Shown: positions 1-6,520, numbered from the stretch's first letter. The stretch is 7,616 nt of DNA from Pseudomonadota bacterium (GCA_021829055.1 JAJZCS010000092.1:1-7616); one strand, 5' to 3'. Program-made: numbers and translations. The notes: generated by a model from the sequence alone, not told the origin.

Positions 1-80
1 ACAGACACGCCGCCGAAGATCAAGGGAAATCGCTCTCGCCATGCATGCCGGCCTCCTTCGCCAGCACACATCTTGAATCA

Positions 81-137
81 GATCAAAGCCGTTTTGGAAA
101 TCCCTTCCGATTCATTCAGATGGGAAAACGCTCTAAT
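81..137. repeat. Possible short dispersed-repeat-like element with inverted ends
   Basis: CGTTTT at 90-95 is matched by its reverse complement AAAACG at 125-130, around a T/C-rich then A/G-rich core that ends in CGCTCTAA. The layout resembles the small intergenic palindromic elements (RIME type) found between genes in Rhizobiales. This is resemblance only, because no second copy lies in the window. The arms are just 6 bp, so chance is possible. Confidence 0.2.
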
Positions 138-331
138 GACTCGAGAAGTTCCAGGACGGACACTTAGGCTTGGCCTTCGTTAGCCACGAACAGCACAACC
201 ACCGCAAGTCCCGCTCCGGATCGGGGGGCACGGCCGTCGAAATCGAGGTCTAAAAATAAAATCAAATTATGCGAAACCCACATCAAGTGGTGCTCATGCT
301 CGCCCGCTTGCAGAACGGGGGAAGGGCAAGT

Positions 332-345
332 CCCGGCTTACCGGG
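332..345 (-). terminator. Weak hairpin just downstream of the GntR gene
   Basis: CCCGG (332-336) and CCGGG (341-345) form a perfect 5-bp GC stem with a 4-base loop, 21 bases past the regulator stop codon as read on the minus strand. There is no T-run after it on either strand, so it is not a standard intrinsic terminator. It could still act as a 3' stabilising hairpin, or it could be chance in GC-rich DNA. Confidence 0.2.
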
Positions 346-365
346 CTACGCCAGGTCGCGTAAAA

Positions 366-1043
366 TTATTCTGTGTCAAAGAATTTTAGCGTCTTGCGTG
401 TGTACTCCTCAGCGTAATCCACGATCTTGTCAGAACACAAGCGCGCGGCTGCCTCGTCGTTGTCCGCTATTCGGCGTGCGAGTTGCGCGTGAAGCTGGCA
501 GACGCGCGCTAAGTCACCAAAGTGCTTAAAGTGTAAATACCAAAAACGCCGGGTTTGTGCCTCAATGGGAGCAATAGCCTGCGCCGCATATTTATTTCGA
601 GCAGTAGCCACAACGAGAGCATTAAACTCGCGATCCGCATCAACAAACGCATGTCCGTCGGCACTTTCCGCAACGTTATCGAACCACCGAGCAAGCTCAA
701 GAAAGCGATTTCTCTCTTTTTCGCCAGCGAATCTTGCGGCTCGCCCCGCCAAGACGTTTTCGATCCCCTTTCGAACCTCGATCATTGCGAGCTGCTCAAG
801 TAGATCAATGTCGGATACAAAAGCGCCCGATCTTGAAACTATTTTTATTGCCCCTTCAAAAGAAAGGCGCTTAAGCGCTTCGCGTATGGGTGTACGGCCA
901 ATACCAAGTTTTTTGCTCAGCGATATTTCAGAGATCTTGCTTCCAGGCGCTAACTCGTTCGTTACGATCATCGACTCGATCAAGCGATAGGCCACTTGGG
1001 ATTGGGTTTCGTCTTCAGAATGAGGGGTGTCCATAAGCATCAT
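366..1043 (-). CDS. GntR-family transcriptional regulator with FCD-like ligand domain
   Basis: This 225-residue protein is a DNA-binding repressor or activator of the GntR family, FadR/FCD branch. Residues about 15-75 form the winged helix, with the signature GRTPIREALKRL at 49-60 and a wing ending in GAFVSDID. Residues about 85-215 are an all-helical FCD-type effector domain. In FCD domains a metal is usually held by Asp and three His. Here D137 and H185 are in place, but the His of the D-x-x-x-H pair is N141 (DREFN) and no His is seen at the last position, so metal binding is probably weakened or lost. The frame stays open to 1331, but residues encoded upstream of 1043 do not look like family sequence. 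I chose the ATG at 1043; ATGs at 1040 and 1034 are equally possible, and none has a good ribosome site. Divergent placement suggests that it controls the RidA-permease-amidase genes and itself. Confidence 0.88.
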   Translation of the reverse strand: MMLMDTPHSEDETQSQVAYRLIESMIVTNELAPGSKISEISLSKKLGIGRTPIREALKRLSFEGAIKIVSRSGAFVSDIDLLEQLAMIEVRKGIENVLAGRAARFAGEKERNRFLELARWFDNVAESADGHAFVDADREFNALVVATARNKYAAQAIAPIEAQTRRFWYLHFKHFGDLARVCQLHAQLARRIADNDEAAARLCSDKIVDYAEEYTRKTLKFFDTE

Positions 1044-1283
1044 TGAAGCGCGCTCGGATTGGCTGAAGAATGTGATCGTCAGATCCCAGGTACGGTTTGC
1101 ATTGCGAGGAAAGGATCGCACAGCTGGGCTTTGCCGGCAACCACAGGCTTTAGGTCTAAGTCGTCTTGTCAGCACACTAAGCCCGTGTATGTATCGCCAC
1201 CAATCGGCCGCATTCCTGCTGGTTGCCGCCCCCGGTCTATTATTAGCGCATGACAATGGCACCGAGGGTGTTGGGTCCATTTT

Positions 1284-1301
1284 CTCTTGCAGTTGCAAGA
1301 G
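1284..1301. promoter_or_regulatory. 18-bp palindrome, candidate operator
   Basis: CTCTTGCA and TGCAAGAG are exact reverse complements separated by GT. This is the longest perfect inverted repeat I see in the window. As RNA it would be a 7-bp stem with a 4-base loop, but it has no downstream T-run on either strand, so an operator for a dimeric protein fits better than a terminator. It lies about 240 bp upstream of the regulator start and about 500 bp upstream of ridA, which is far for a simple repressor site. Its link to the GntR protein is inference. Confidence 0.4.
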
Positions 1302-1560
1302 GGGCGGGGAGACGCGATTACCCCGTGCCATCCCGCGTCAATTACTAACCGCTTGAGCGCCACAAGCTCCGCATCAACATTCGGAAGGCTACCGTTCTGC
1401 ACACATCCCCCCTCCGGCATCCGCCTGAGCACCATTAACAGCTTGTGGCTCACATACCCCGAACTATACGTCATGCTGTGCCTTTCCGATGCGGCGGTGC
1501 ACATGATTCAGTCAATGGAACTTCCGAATGGTCCTGCCACGCCGACGCGTAGAGCGACCG

Positions 1561-1595
1561 AAAGAACTATAACGTATTGAAAAATATAAAATACA
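1561..1595. promoter_or_regulatory. AT-rich island in the divergent region
   Basis: This stretch is almost pure A/T between 1572 and 1594 and contains TTGAAA and TATAAA motifs only two bases apart. That spacing is too short for a normal -35/-10 pair, but the TATAAA could act as a -10 box. An UP element, a bendable site or a promoter boundary is possible. Confidence 0.2.
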
Positions 1596-1663
1596 GCCGC
1601 CTCAAGGATCGCAATTAAAGAACTTGAGTTTTCCGCGCAGACCGCGTAAAGGTGCCAACTGCC

Positions 1664-1676
1664 ATGTCAGTGACAT
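1664..1676. promoter_or_regulatory. 13-bp palindrome upstream of ridA, candidate operator
   Basis: ATGTCA-G-TGACAT is a perfect inverted repeat with a one-base centre, 130 bp before the ridA start. Size and symmetry suit a GntR-type dimer, though the core is not the TGGTnnnACCA of FadR. TATCTA (1676-1681) and TATAAG (1680-1685) directly downstream could serve as a -10 box, so a bound protein would block it. No convincing -35 box is seen. Confidence 0.4.
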
Positions 1677-1806
1677 ATCTATAAGCGGGAAATCAAGATA
1701 GAGGCCGTGGAGCTCCGTGGCCCGTCTTTTTGTTTTCGTGGTGGCTTTAGATCTCCGGGGCCAGTCATTCGTGGTTGGCGATCCGCCATAACAAAAAGGG
1801 AAACGC

Positions 1807-2184
1807 ATGATAGACCGGATAAATGTCCCAGGCTCTTTCTGGAAAGCTCCGTATTCTCACGCATGTCGCGCCGGAGGTTTTCTTTTCGTCACAGGGCAGA
1901 TGCCCATTGACCCCGAAACCGGCACCTACGTAGCAAACGACATTGAGACCCAGTCCCGCCGTGTCATGGAAAACCTGCTCACCGTCTTGCACCACGCAGG
2001 CATGAACGCGTCGCACGTGGTCAGTGTTCGCGCGTTTCTCATCGACATGCGTGATTACGACGTCTTTAATCAAGTCTACTCAAAGTACATGAACCAACAT
2101 CTTCCTGCACGCACCTGCATCGGGGTCACTGGCCTCGCAGGTGGCGCCCGCGTTGAGGTCGACCTTATCGCATACCACGGCTGA
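1807..2184 (+). CDS. RidA-family (YjgF/YER057c/UK114) enamine/imine deaminase
   Basis: The protein has 125 residues, the usual length for this family of trimeric cytosolic enzymes. They hydrolyse reactive enamines and imines, releasing ammonia and a keto compound. Family landmarks are present: APYSHA near 14-19, FVTGQMP at 27-33, and PARTCIGV at 100-107 followed by RVEVDLIA. Aligned by eye to E. coli RidA, the active-site set is kept: Y16 (Y17), T29 (S30), R102 (R105), C104 (C107) and E117 (E120). It is therefore likely an active archetypal member rather than one of the Rid groups lacking the Arg. A ribosome site (AAGGGA) lies just before ATG 1807. It is first in a row with the NCS1 permease 53 bp downstream, so it probably clears an unstable intermediate from breakdown of the imported compound, as RutC does for uracil. 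The specific substrate is unknown. Confidence 0.92.
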   Translation: MIDRINVPGSFWKAPYSHACRAGGFLFVTGQMPIDPETGTYVANDIETQSRRVMENLLTVLHHAGMNASHVVSVRAFLIDMRDYDVFNQVYSKYMNQHLPARTCIGVTGLAGGARVEVDLIAYHG

Positions 2185-2200
2185 TCGTCCGAAAGGACGA
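2185..2200 (+). other. Perfect stem with GAAA tetraloop between ridA and permease gene
   Basis: TCGTCC (2185-2190) pairs with GGACGA (2195-2200) around the GNRA-type loop GAAA, starting at the first base after the ridA stop codon. No T-run follows, so it should not end transcription efficiently. It looks like an intercistronic mRNA hairpin that could stabilise the upstream message or set the ridA-to-permease ratio. The role is inference. Confidence 0.55.
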
Positions 2201-2237
2201 GTATATCAAATTGCTCTCAAAGAAAGGATGATTCGCC

Positions 2238-3623
2238 ATGGATAACGTGTATGAAAACGAAGAAGAACCTTTAATAGTTGAAGCCGGAGGGATCGATTAC
2301 GTTAGTGAGGAGCGACGCCATGGGCATCCCAGCAATCAATTTACAATACGCTTTTCCCCCGTCATTTATCTGGCGCCAATCTTCTTGGGTGGCGCAGCTA
2401 TTTCTAGGGGCCTTGGCTTAACCGGTAGCATCACCGCGATCCTCTTGGCAAACCTTCTCGGTTCTCTGGCTGCTGGCGTTTGCGCTGCGATGGGGCCCAA
2501 GCGAGGTATGCCTCAAATGGTTATGAGCCGATCTTCGTTCGGTTATTTTGGGAATTTTGTCCCGGCTGTCTTTGCCTCTATATTGTTTGTCGGTTATTCG
2601 ACCGTCGGTACCATTGTCGGCGCTAAGGCTATGGCCAACCTCTCCGGCTTTCCCTTTGTTCCGCTTGCAGTGCTCGTCGGAATTGCCAGTATTTTGTTGG
2701 CTGTTTACGGGTACAATCTTCTACATCTTACAGGCCGCTGGGTAACGATCATTGGCGTTGTTCTTCTTTTGGTCGTTACGTTTTTTACCCTGCGTCAAGG
2801 TGTCGGGACAGCGGCGATATCGAAAGTAAACGGAAAACAATATTGGCTTGCATGGCTCTGGGAATTCACACTCATTTTCTCGTTTACAGTTAGTTGGATG
2901 CTTTATGCGTCTGATTATTCCAGATATCTTCCTTCATCTACGAAATTTGGCACCACCTTCGGATATGCATTTTGGGGGCTATTCATCGGTTCAAATTGGA
3001 TGATGATTCTCGGGGCCCTTCTCGCTTCCCTTAAACCTCAGGGGGTACTTGTAGGGCTCGATCAGGTTCTTCCTGACATATTGCTTGTGATCGTACTCAT
3101 TTCACTTACCATAACATCATTAACGCACAATTCTGTTAATTTGTACAGTTGCTCAATGTCAAGCTTGACATGGGATTTCCCGTTAAAGCGATCATGGACC
3201 GTTGTCATAGCGGGATCAATTGCCTGCGTTCTGGCAGTATTTTTGGGGCGCACCAATTTTGTAAGCCATTTTGGCGATTTCCTAACAATTATGTCGTACT
3301 TTATGCTGCCTTGGCTGGCAATTCGTCTTATCGACTTTTTCTTTGAATCGCGGACTTCTCACATAGAACCTAAAGCGTTTTATGACAAAAATGGTCTTTT
3401 TGGTGGCGTCAAATGGGATGGGCTGGGCGCCTTTTTTGCTGGAATCGTGGTATCGTCGCCTTTTATGGCTGGTGGAATCTATGAGGGGCCCCTGGCTCGA
3501 ATGCTCGGCGGAGCTGACATCAGCTATTTCGTATCCTTCATAGTCACCGGCATAGTCTACAGTTTTATTAGAAGCGACAAAGGAATTACCGAATTCAAAA
3601 AAGCAAGCGGAGTCGGGCAATAG
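2238..3623 (+). CDS. NCS1-family permease (purine/cytosine/allantoin/hydantoin type)
   Basis: This 461-residue inner-membrane protein has about 12 hydrophobic segments (roughly 40-58, 62-85, 105-130, 138-160, 165-187, 205-225, 240-265, 275-297, 318-338, 345-368, 395-412, 425-445). It matches nucleobase-cation symporter family 1. Marks of the family are the polar N-terminus with IDYVSEERRHGHP (19-31) before the first helix, GPKRGMPQMVMSRSSFG (86-102) after helix 2, SDYSRYLP (225-232) after helix 6, and an Asn-rich NSVNLYS (298-304) in the helix 8 region that helps bind the ring in relatives such as Mhp1. Members import purines, cytosine, allantoin, hydantoins, uracil or thiamine precursors with H+ or Na+. 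The substrate here cannot be told. AAAGGA lies about nine bases before ATG 2238. Codons are visibly T/A-richer than in the toxin or relaxase genes. Its neighbours suggest import of the compound that RidA and the amidase act on. Confidence 0.9.
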   Translation: MDNVYENEEEPLIVEAGGIDYVSEERRHGHPSNQFTIRFSPVIYLAPIFLGGAAISRGLGLTGSITAILLANLLGSLAAGVCAAMGPKRGMPQMVMSRSSFGYFGNFVPAVFASILFVGYSTVGTIVGAKAMANLSGFPFVPLAVLVGIASILLAVYGYNLLHLTGRWVTIIGVVLLLVVTFFTLRQGVGTAAISKVNGKQYWLAWLWEFTLIFSFTVSWMLYASDYSRYLPSSTKFGTTFGYAFWGLFIGSNWMMILGALLASLKPQGVLVGLDQVLPDILLVIVLISLTITSLTHNSVNLYSCSMSSLTWDFPLKRSWTVVIAGSIACVLAVFLGRTNFVSHFGDFLTIMSYFMLPWLAIRLIDFFFESRTSHIEPKAFYDKNGLFGGVKWDGLGAFFAGIVVSSPFMAGGIYEGPLARMLGGADISYFVSFIVTGIVYSFIRSDKGITEFKKASGVGQ

Positions 3624-3681
3624 TGATGGAGTCTCCTCGATGGTGAGTAATCATTCGCTTCTGTTGGCGACATAATCGTTA

Positions 3682-3691
3682 CCGATATCGG
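3682..3691. promoter_or_regulatory. 10-bp palindrome in the permease-amidase gap
   Basis: CCGATATCGG is a perfect even palindrome, 66 bp before the amidase start. It could be a half-size operator for a separate amidase promoter, but 10-bp palindromes are common by chance. Confidence 0.2.
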
Positions 3692-3707
3692 CTGCAGGGT
3701 GGGGTGG

Positions 3708-3725
3708 CTTACGGGCAAACGTAAG
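3708..3725 (+). other. Stem-loop in the leader of the amidase gene
   Basis: CTTACG (3708-3713) and CGTAAG (3720-3725) are exact reverse complements around a 6-base loop, and the stem can grow by two pairs (one G-U, one G-C). It ends about 20 bases before the amidase ribosome site (GAAGGA). Only a short TCTTT follows, so a terminator is weak. A processing or translation-control hairpin, or an operator, fits equally well. Confidence 0.4.
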
Positions 3726-3756
3726 TCGTGTCTTTAGGCGCAATAGAAGGAACGGG

Positions 3757-4806
3757 ATGTCTAGAAGCAATGTGAACGGGTGCGGACATGAACTGCACCA
3801 ACTACAGGCTACGGTGGAAACTATCCAATGGGGCGCATTCGACAGCAGTACGAAGCCCGTTTTAACGGTACAATCAGGAGACTATATTGAGATTGAATGT
3901 CTAACTCATCACGCGGGCGATGCTGTCGATTTTCTTATGGATGAAGAGGTCAGGAAGATCTACGAGGCAGTTCCGGAAGAAACACGCGGTCCGGGCGCGC
4001 ATATCGTCACCGGGCCGATTTACGTCACCAATGCAGAACCAGGAGATGCTTTGGAATGCCGGGTGCTCCACATGCGCCCTCGCCTGAACTACGGGCTTAA
4101 CTTTGTAGGGAGATGGGGACTCCTAGATAAGGAATTTGGAGGAAAGGAGCACGTTTTCGTTTACGAGGCAGATGTTAATTCTGGTGTGGCGCGGGCGGTT
4201 TTCCAATATGCTTATGACAGCCCTATAAGACGTGTTCCAGGACGTATCACGACGGTAAAGGCGTCGGATCGCAAACCGGCACTCGAGGGGATCAGGGTAC
4301 CATTGCGGCTACATTTTGGAACGGCAGGGGTCTGTCCTGCCGGTGAAGGAAAAATTAGCACTATTCCCCCTGGGAACCATGGTGGAAACGTTGATAATCG
4401 TGAGTTCGTTGCCGGCACAAGCATGTTTTACCCCGTGCATCAGAAGGGCGCGCTATTCTGGGCTGGGGACACACATTTCTCGCAGGGTGACGGGGAAGTG
4501 AATGGCACTGCGATCGAAGGCCACATCAACGCCACCATTCAACTTGTGCTGCACAAGGGCAGGCACCTTAAATCCCCCATCCTGGAGACGCCCAAGGCAT
4601 GGGTGACACACGGATTCAACGAGGATCTCGATGAAGCCGTTCGGGGCGCGGTACTGGAGATGATTGATGTCCTCCAGCGAAATTGGCATCTGAGTCGTCT
4701 GGAAGCGTATTCACTTTGTAGCGTTGCTGGCGACCTCCGCGTCACTCAAGTGGTGGACGGTGTCAAAGGTGCGCACATGGCCATTCGTCGTGACTTAAGA
4801 TGCTAG
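3757..4806 (+). CDS. Acetamidase/formamidase-family amidohydrolase
   Basis: The 349-residue protein belongs to the FmdA/AmdA family, cytosolic metal-dependent enzymes that split short aliphatic amides such as formamide or acetamide into ammonia and the acid. Signatures in order are TGPIYVTNAEPGDALE (85-100), typical of the N-terminal beta domain; PPGNHGGNVDNRE (204-216); GDTHFSQGDGEVNGTAIE (237-254), the most diagnostic block; and EAYSLCSVAGDLRVTQVVDG (316-335) near the C-terminus. All blocks are intact and no frameshift is seen. GAAGGA just before ATG 3757 supports the start. Length is within the family range, though shorter than the roughly 400-residue formamidase of Methylophilus. It follows the permease by 133 bp on the same strand, so it may share the transcript or use its own promoter. 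Because many relatives are only annotated by family, the true amide could be larger than formamide, for example a product of ring opening. Confidence 0.9.
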   Translation: MSRSNVNGCGHELHQLQATVETIQWGAFDSSTKPVLTVQSGDYIEIECLTHHAGDAVDFLMDEEVRKIYEAVPEETRGPGAHIVTGPIYVTNAEPGDALECRVLHMRPRLNYGLNFVGRWGLLDKEFGGKEHVFVYEADVNSGVARAVFQYAYDSPIRRVPGRITTVKASDRKPALEGIRVPLRLHFGTAGVCPAGEGKISTIPPGNHGGNVDNREFVAGTSMFYPVHQKGALFWAGDTHFSQGDGEVNGTAIEGHINATIQLVLHKGRHLKSPILETPKAWVTHGFNEDLDEAVRGAVLEMIDVLQRNWHLSRLEAYSLCSVAGDLRVTQVVDGVKGAHMAIRRDLRC

Positions 4807-5504
4807 TGCAGACGCTTAGCAATACCGGTGAGCCGAACATGAGCGTTTATGGTACCGTTTTCGTGGAGGTCATGTCCCGTGCATGAGGGATTGTTCAGAG
4901 CGGCACGAGCTGAAGCTTTTCCGGAGATAGCGTATCAGATAGCTCGCCGTGACAGAGCTGCGGTGATTGCGATGGCCGTCGTTTTGACGAACCCATCGGG
5001 CTCGCGGATAACGAATACCGGCACTCATTAACGATGACCGTCGCGCGCCAGCCGAGGAGCTAGAGAGTTCTTGCGTAAGATGTCGGCAACGAATTGCACG
5101 ATTTGGTCGGCACGGTGGATGGGATTGAGTGCTGCGGCACATTTGTCAGGACCGCTCCGGCATTAGTGCCACCGAAACATCATGCGAGACGTCGCCCACT
5201 AGGGCATCGTCAAATGCCGCAGCCACCCACGGGCAGCGGTTAGCCGGCGAGACCCCTCCTCGTGCCGGCAGGTAGGTCTCAGGCGACCAGCGCATAGTGG
5301 TGTAGCGCCTGCCCCCAGATATTCGCGCGGCGGACCCCTGATCTTAGCAGGACCCGCGGCATGCCAGCGTAGCTACGCGCCCTGCACCACATCTTCGGTC
5401 GTGGTGCGCAGGTCGAGGATGAGATAGGCGAGACGAGACCCATTGATGGGCGCCGATGGTCTCGACCTCGGCCTCACCGGGATCGGTCGGACTTCAGCAT
5501 TTCG
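4807..5504. other. Gene-free, probably decayed stretch
   Basis: These about 700 bases have short open frames on both strands, but none has family-like sequence or a credible ribosome site. The plus-strand frame at 4849-5031 and the minus-strand frames ending near 4870 and 5279 look random or eroded. G+C rises through this stretch from the amidase side to the relaxase side. It probably holds the junction between the metabolic cassette and the conjugative-element remnant. No terminal inverted repeats or target duplications were recognised. Confidence 0.45.
5279..5480 (-). pseudogene. Possible unidentified C-terminal fragment, frame-shifted
   Basis: On the minus strand, one frame ends in RLAYLILDLRTTTEDVVQGA (stop at 5373-5375). 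The next frame continues as RSYAGMPRVLLRSG and then RRANIWGQALHHYALVA before a stop at 5279-5281. Both pieces have protein-like composition, so they could be two halves of one gene end split by a frameshift. I do not recognise the family. Chance open frames in GC-rich DNA are the main alternative. Confidence 0.2.
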
Positions 5505-6452
5505 GTGAGCGCGCCGAGTAACGCGCAAGCCCATGACATCAGCCTGGCCATCCGCCAGCAGCGCCGGACCATGGGAGACATTGGGGCGAATCAGATCACG
5601 GTTAAAGCCCCGGATGGGGCGGGAGAGCGGGAATACGAGTTGGCGCTTGCCGTGGGGGCTGTTCCGGAGGACAAACGCCAAATTCACGGAGACTGGCACG
5701 GTCGGGAATATTGGTCGCAACGGGTCTGTGCTGGAAATTATCGCTATCGACGCCGCGGGGCTGACTTTGAAGAACAATGCCGGCAGGGAAGGGGCGGTTG
5801 CCTGGGAGACGCTGCGCGATGAGGCCAGCGGCAGAGTTCATCTGGCCTATGGTGATGCGCTGACCACCAATACCGCACAGGGCATCAGGGTGACAGAGCA
5901 TATTCATGCGATGCCGGGCGGCACGAAACTGGCCTCGGCGTTTGGGGTCTATACATCGGGCAGCCGGCATCGGGAGCAGAGTTTTACCGTGACATCGGAG
6001 GGGGCGGAGCGGATTGACGTGATAGCCCGGCGGCCGCTGGGCGACCGGCGGGAGATTGGGCGCGGTGATCTGTTGAACAACATCATCCGCAATTTTGCGC
6101 AGCAGCCTGAGAAGGAAGAGGCGCTGGCATTGATCGATCGTGCCGTTGGCCTGCGGCGTGGCGCGGTTCAGGCGATGCAGAGGGGTCACCGGGCAGCGGA
6201 AGCGCGCGGAGATGTCCGGGATCACCCGCTGATGCTGGCTGAGGGGTTGACGAGCCGCCGGATATGTACGGGCGTTCGATGAGAAGCTACCCAGTTTGGC
6301 GGCGCAATTGCGCCGTCATGGCGGGGCCGTTGGCGCGTGTTGCCCGTATCGGCGCGGATGTGGCGGAACTTTTGGCCAGGGTGGCCCGCCGCCCGTTGGT
6401 CAATCGCCACGCCGAGGCGGAATTCTGGCACCGGGTTGGTCAACGAGGCTAA
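5505..6452 (+). pseudogene. Remnant of MobF/TraA-type conjugative relaxase-helicase (C-terminal part)
   Basis: The source protein nicks and unwinds plasmid DNA for conjugation; it is normally about 900-1100 residues with an N-terminal relaxase and a RecD-like helicase. Only the C-terminal third is left, and reading it needs three frame changes. Frame one (about 5505-5655) gives SAPSNAQAHDISLAIRQQRR and ends in LALAVG. Frame two (about 5660-6255) gives LFRRTNAKFTETGTVGNIGR, the helicase motif ALTTNTAQGIRVTEH (5857-5901) and SAFGVYTSGSRHREQSFTVT. Frame three (about 6272-6320) gives AFDEKLPSLAAQLRRHGGAV. Frame four (about 6330-6452) gives RIGADVAELLARVARRPLV, then NRHAEAEFWHRVGQRG and TAA. The relaxase domain and the Walker motifs are absent upstream, where the gene-free stretch begins. 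Each shift is +1 in direction; at the first, the expected GDRVRLF is shortened, suggesting a small deletion. It is not functional. Long minus-strand frames across it are its antisense shadows. Confidence 0.82.
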
Positions 6453-6520
6453 GGTTTGCTGGATCATATGGAGCAGCGGACGCAAACGAGGCAGCATAGC
6501 CGACAGGGGAAGCAATCAGA

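Larger units (their letters stand above)
1..365. other. Gene-free left margin
   Basis: No reading frame here looks like a protein. The open frame from 269 to 529 runs antisense into the regulator gene and has no recognisable content. Apart from the weak inverted element near 90-130 and the small hairpin at 332-345, nothing is visible. The gene to the left, if any, lies outside the window. Confidence 0.5.
1044..1806. promoter_or_regulatory. Long divergent control region between regulator and ridA
   Basis: These 763 bases separate two divergent genes, which is much longer than two simple promoters need. No frame inside resembles a known protein. Two clean palindromes (1284-1301 and 1664-1676) and an AT-rich island around 1561-1595 stand out. 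A regulator-binding region plus decayed sequence is the likeliest content. An unrecognised short gene or a small RNA cannot be excluded. Confidence 0.5.

Noticed and set aside
1044..1331. N-terminal extension of the GntR frame by 96 residues
   Set aside because: The extension is rich in Arg, Cys and Pro, lacks family similarity, and contains the 18-bp palindrome. GntR/FCD proteins normally begin shortly before the winged helix.
1679..2073. Minus-strand frames across the ridA start
   Set aside because: They overlap the well-supported ridA gene in antisense and show no protein-like features.
3627..3650. GGAG-T-CTCC as a terminator after the permease gene
   Set aside because: The arms are only four bases with a one-base centre and no T-run, so it cannot form a useful hairpin.
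4808..4822. GCAGACGCTTAG, resembling an IS66-type end (GTAAGCG) in reverse
   Set aside because: Only six bases match, no matching opposite end or target duplication was found, and no transposase gene is nearby.
4849..5031. 60-residue plus-strand open frame after the amidase
   Set aside because: It has no ribosome site, no recognisable motif and no partner. It is consistent with a chance open frame.
5602..6225. 207-residue open frame on the minus strand
   Set aside because: It is the antisense shadow of the GC-rich relaxase remnant, with Pro/Arg-rich, low-complexity content and no family features.
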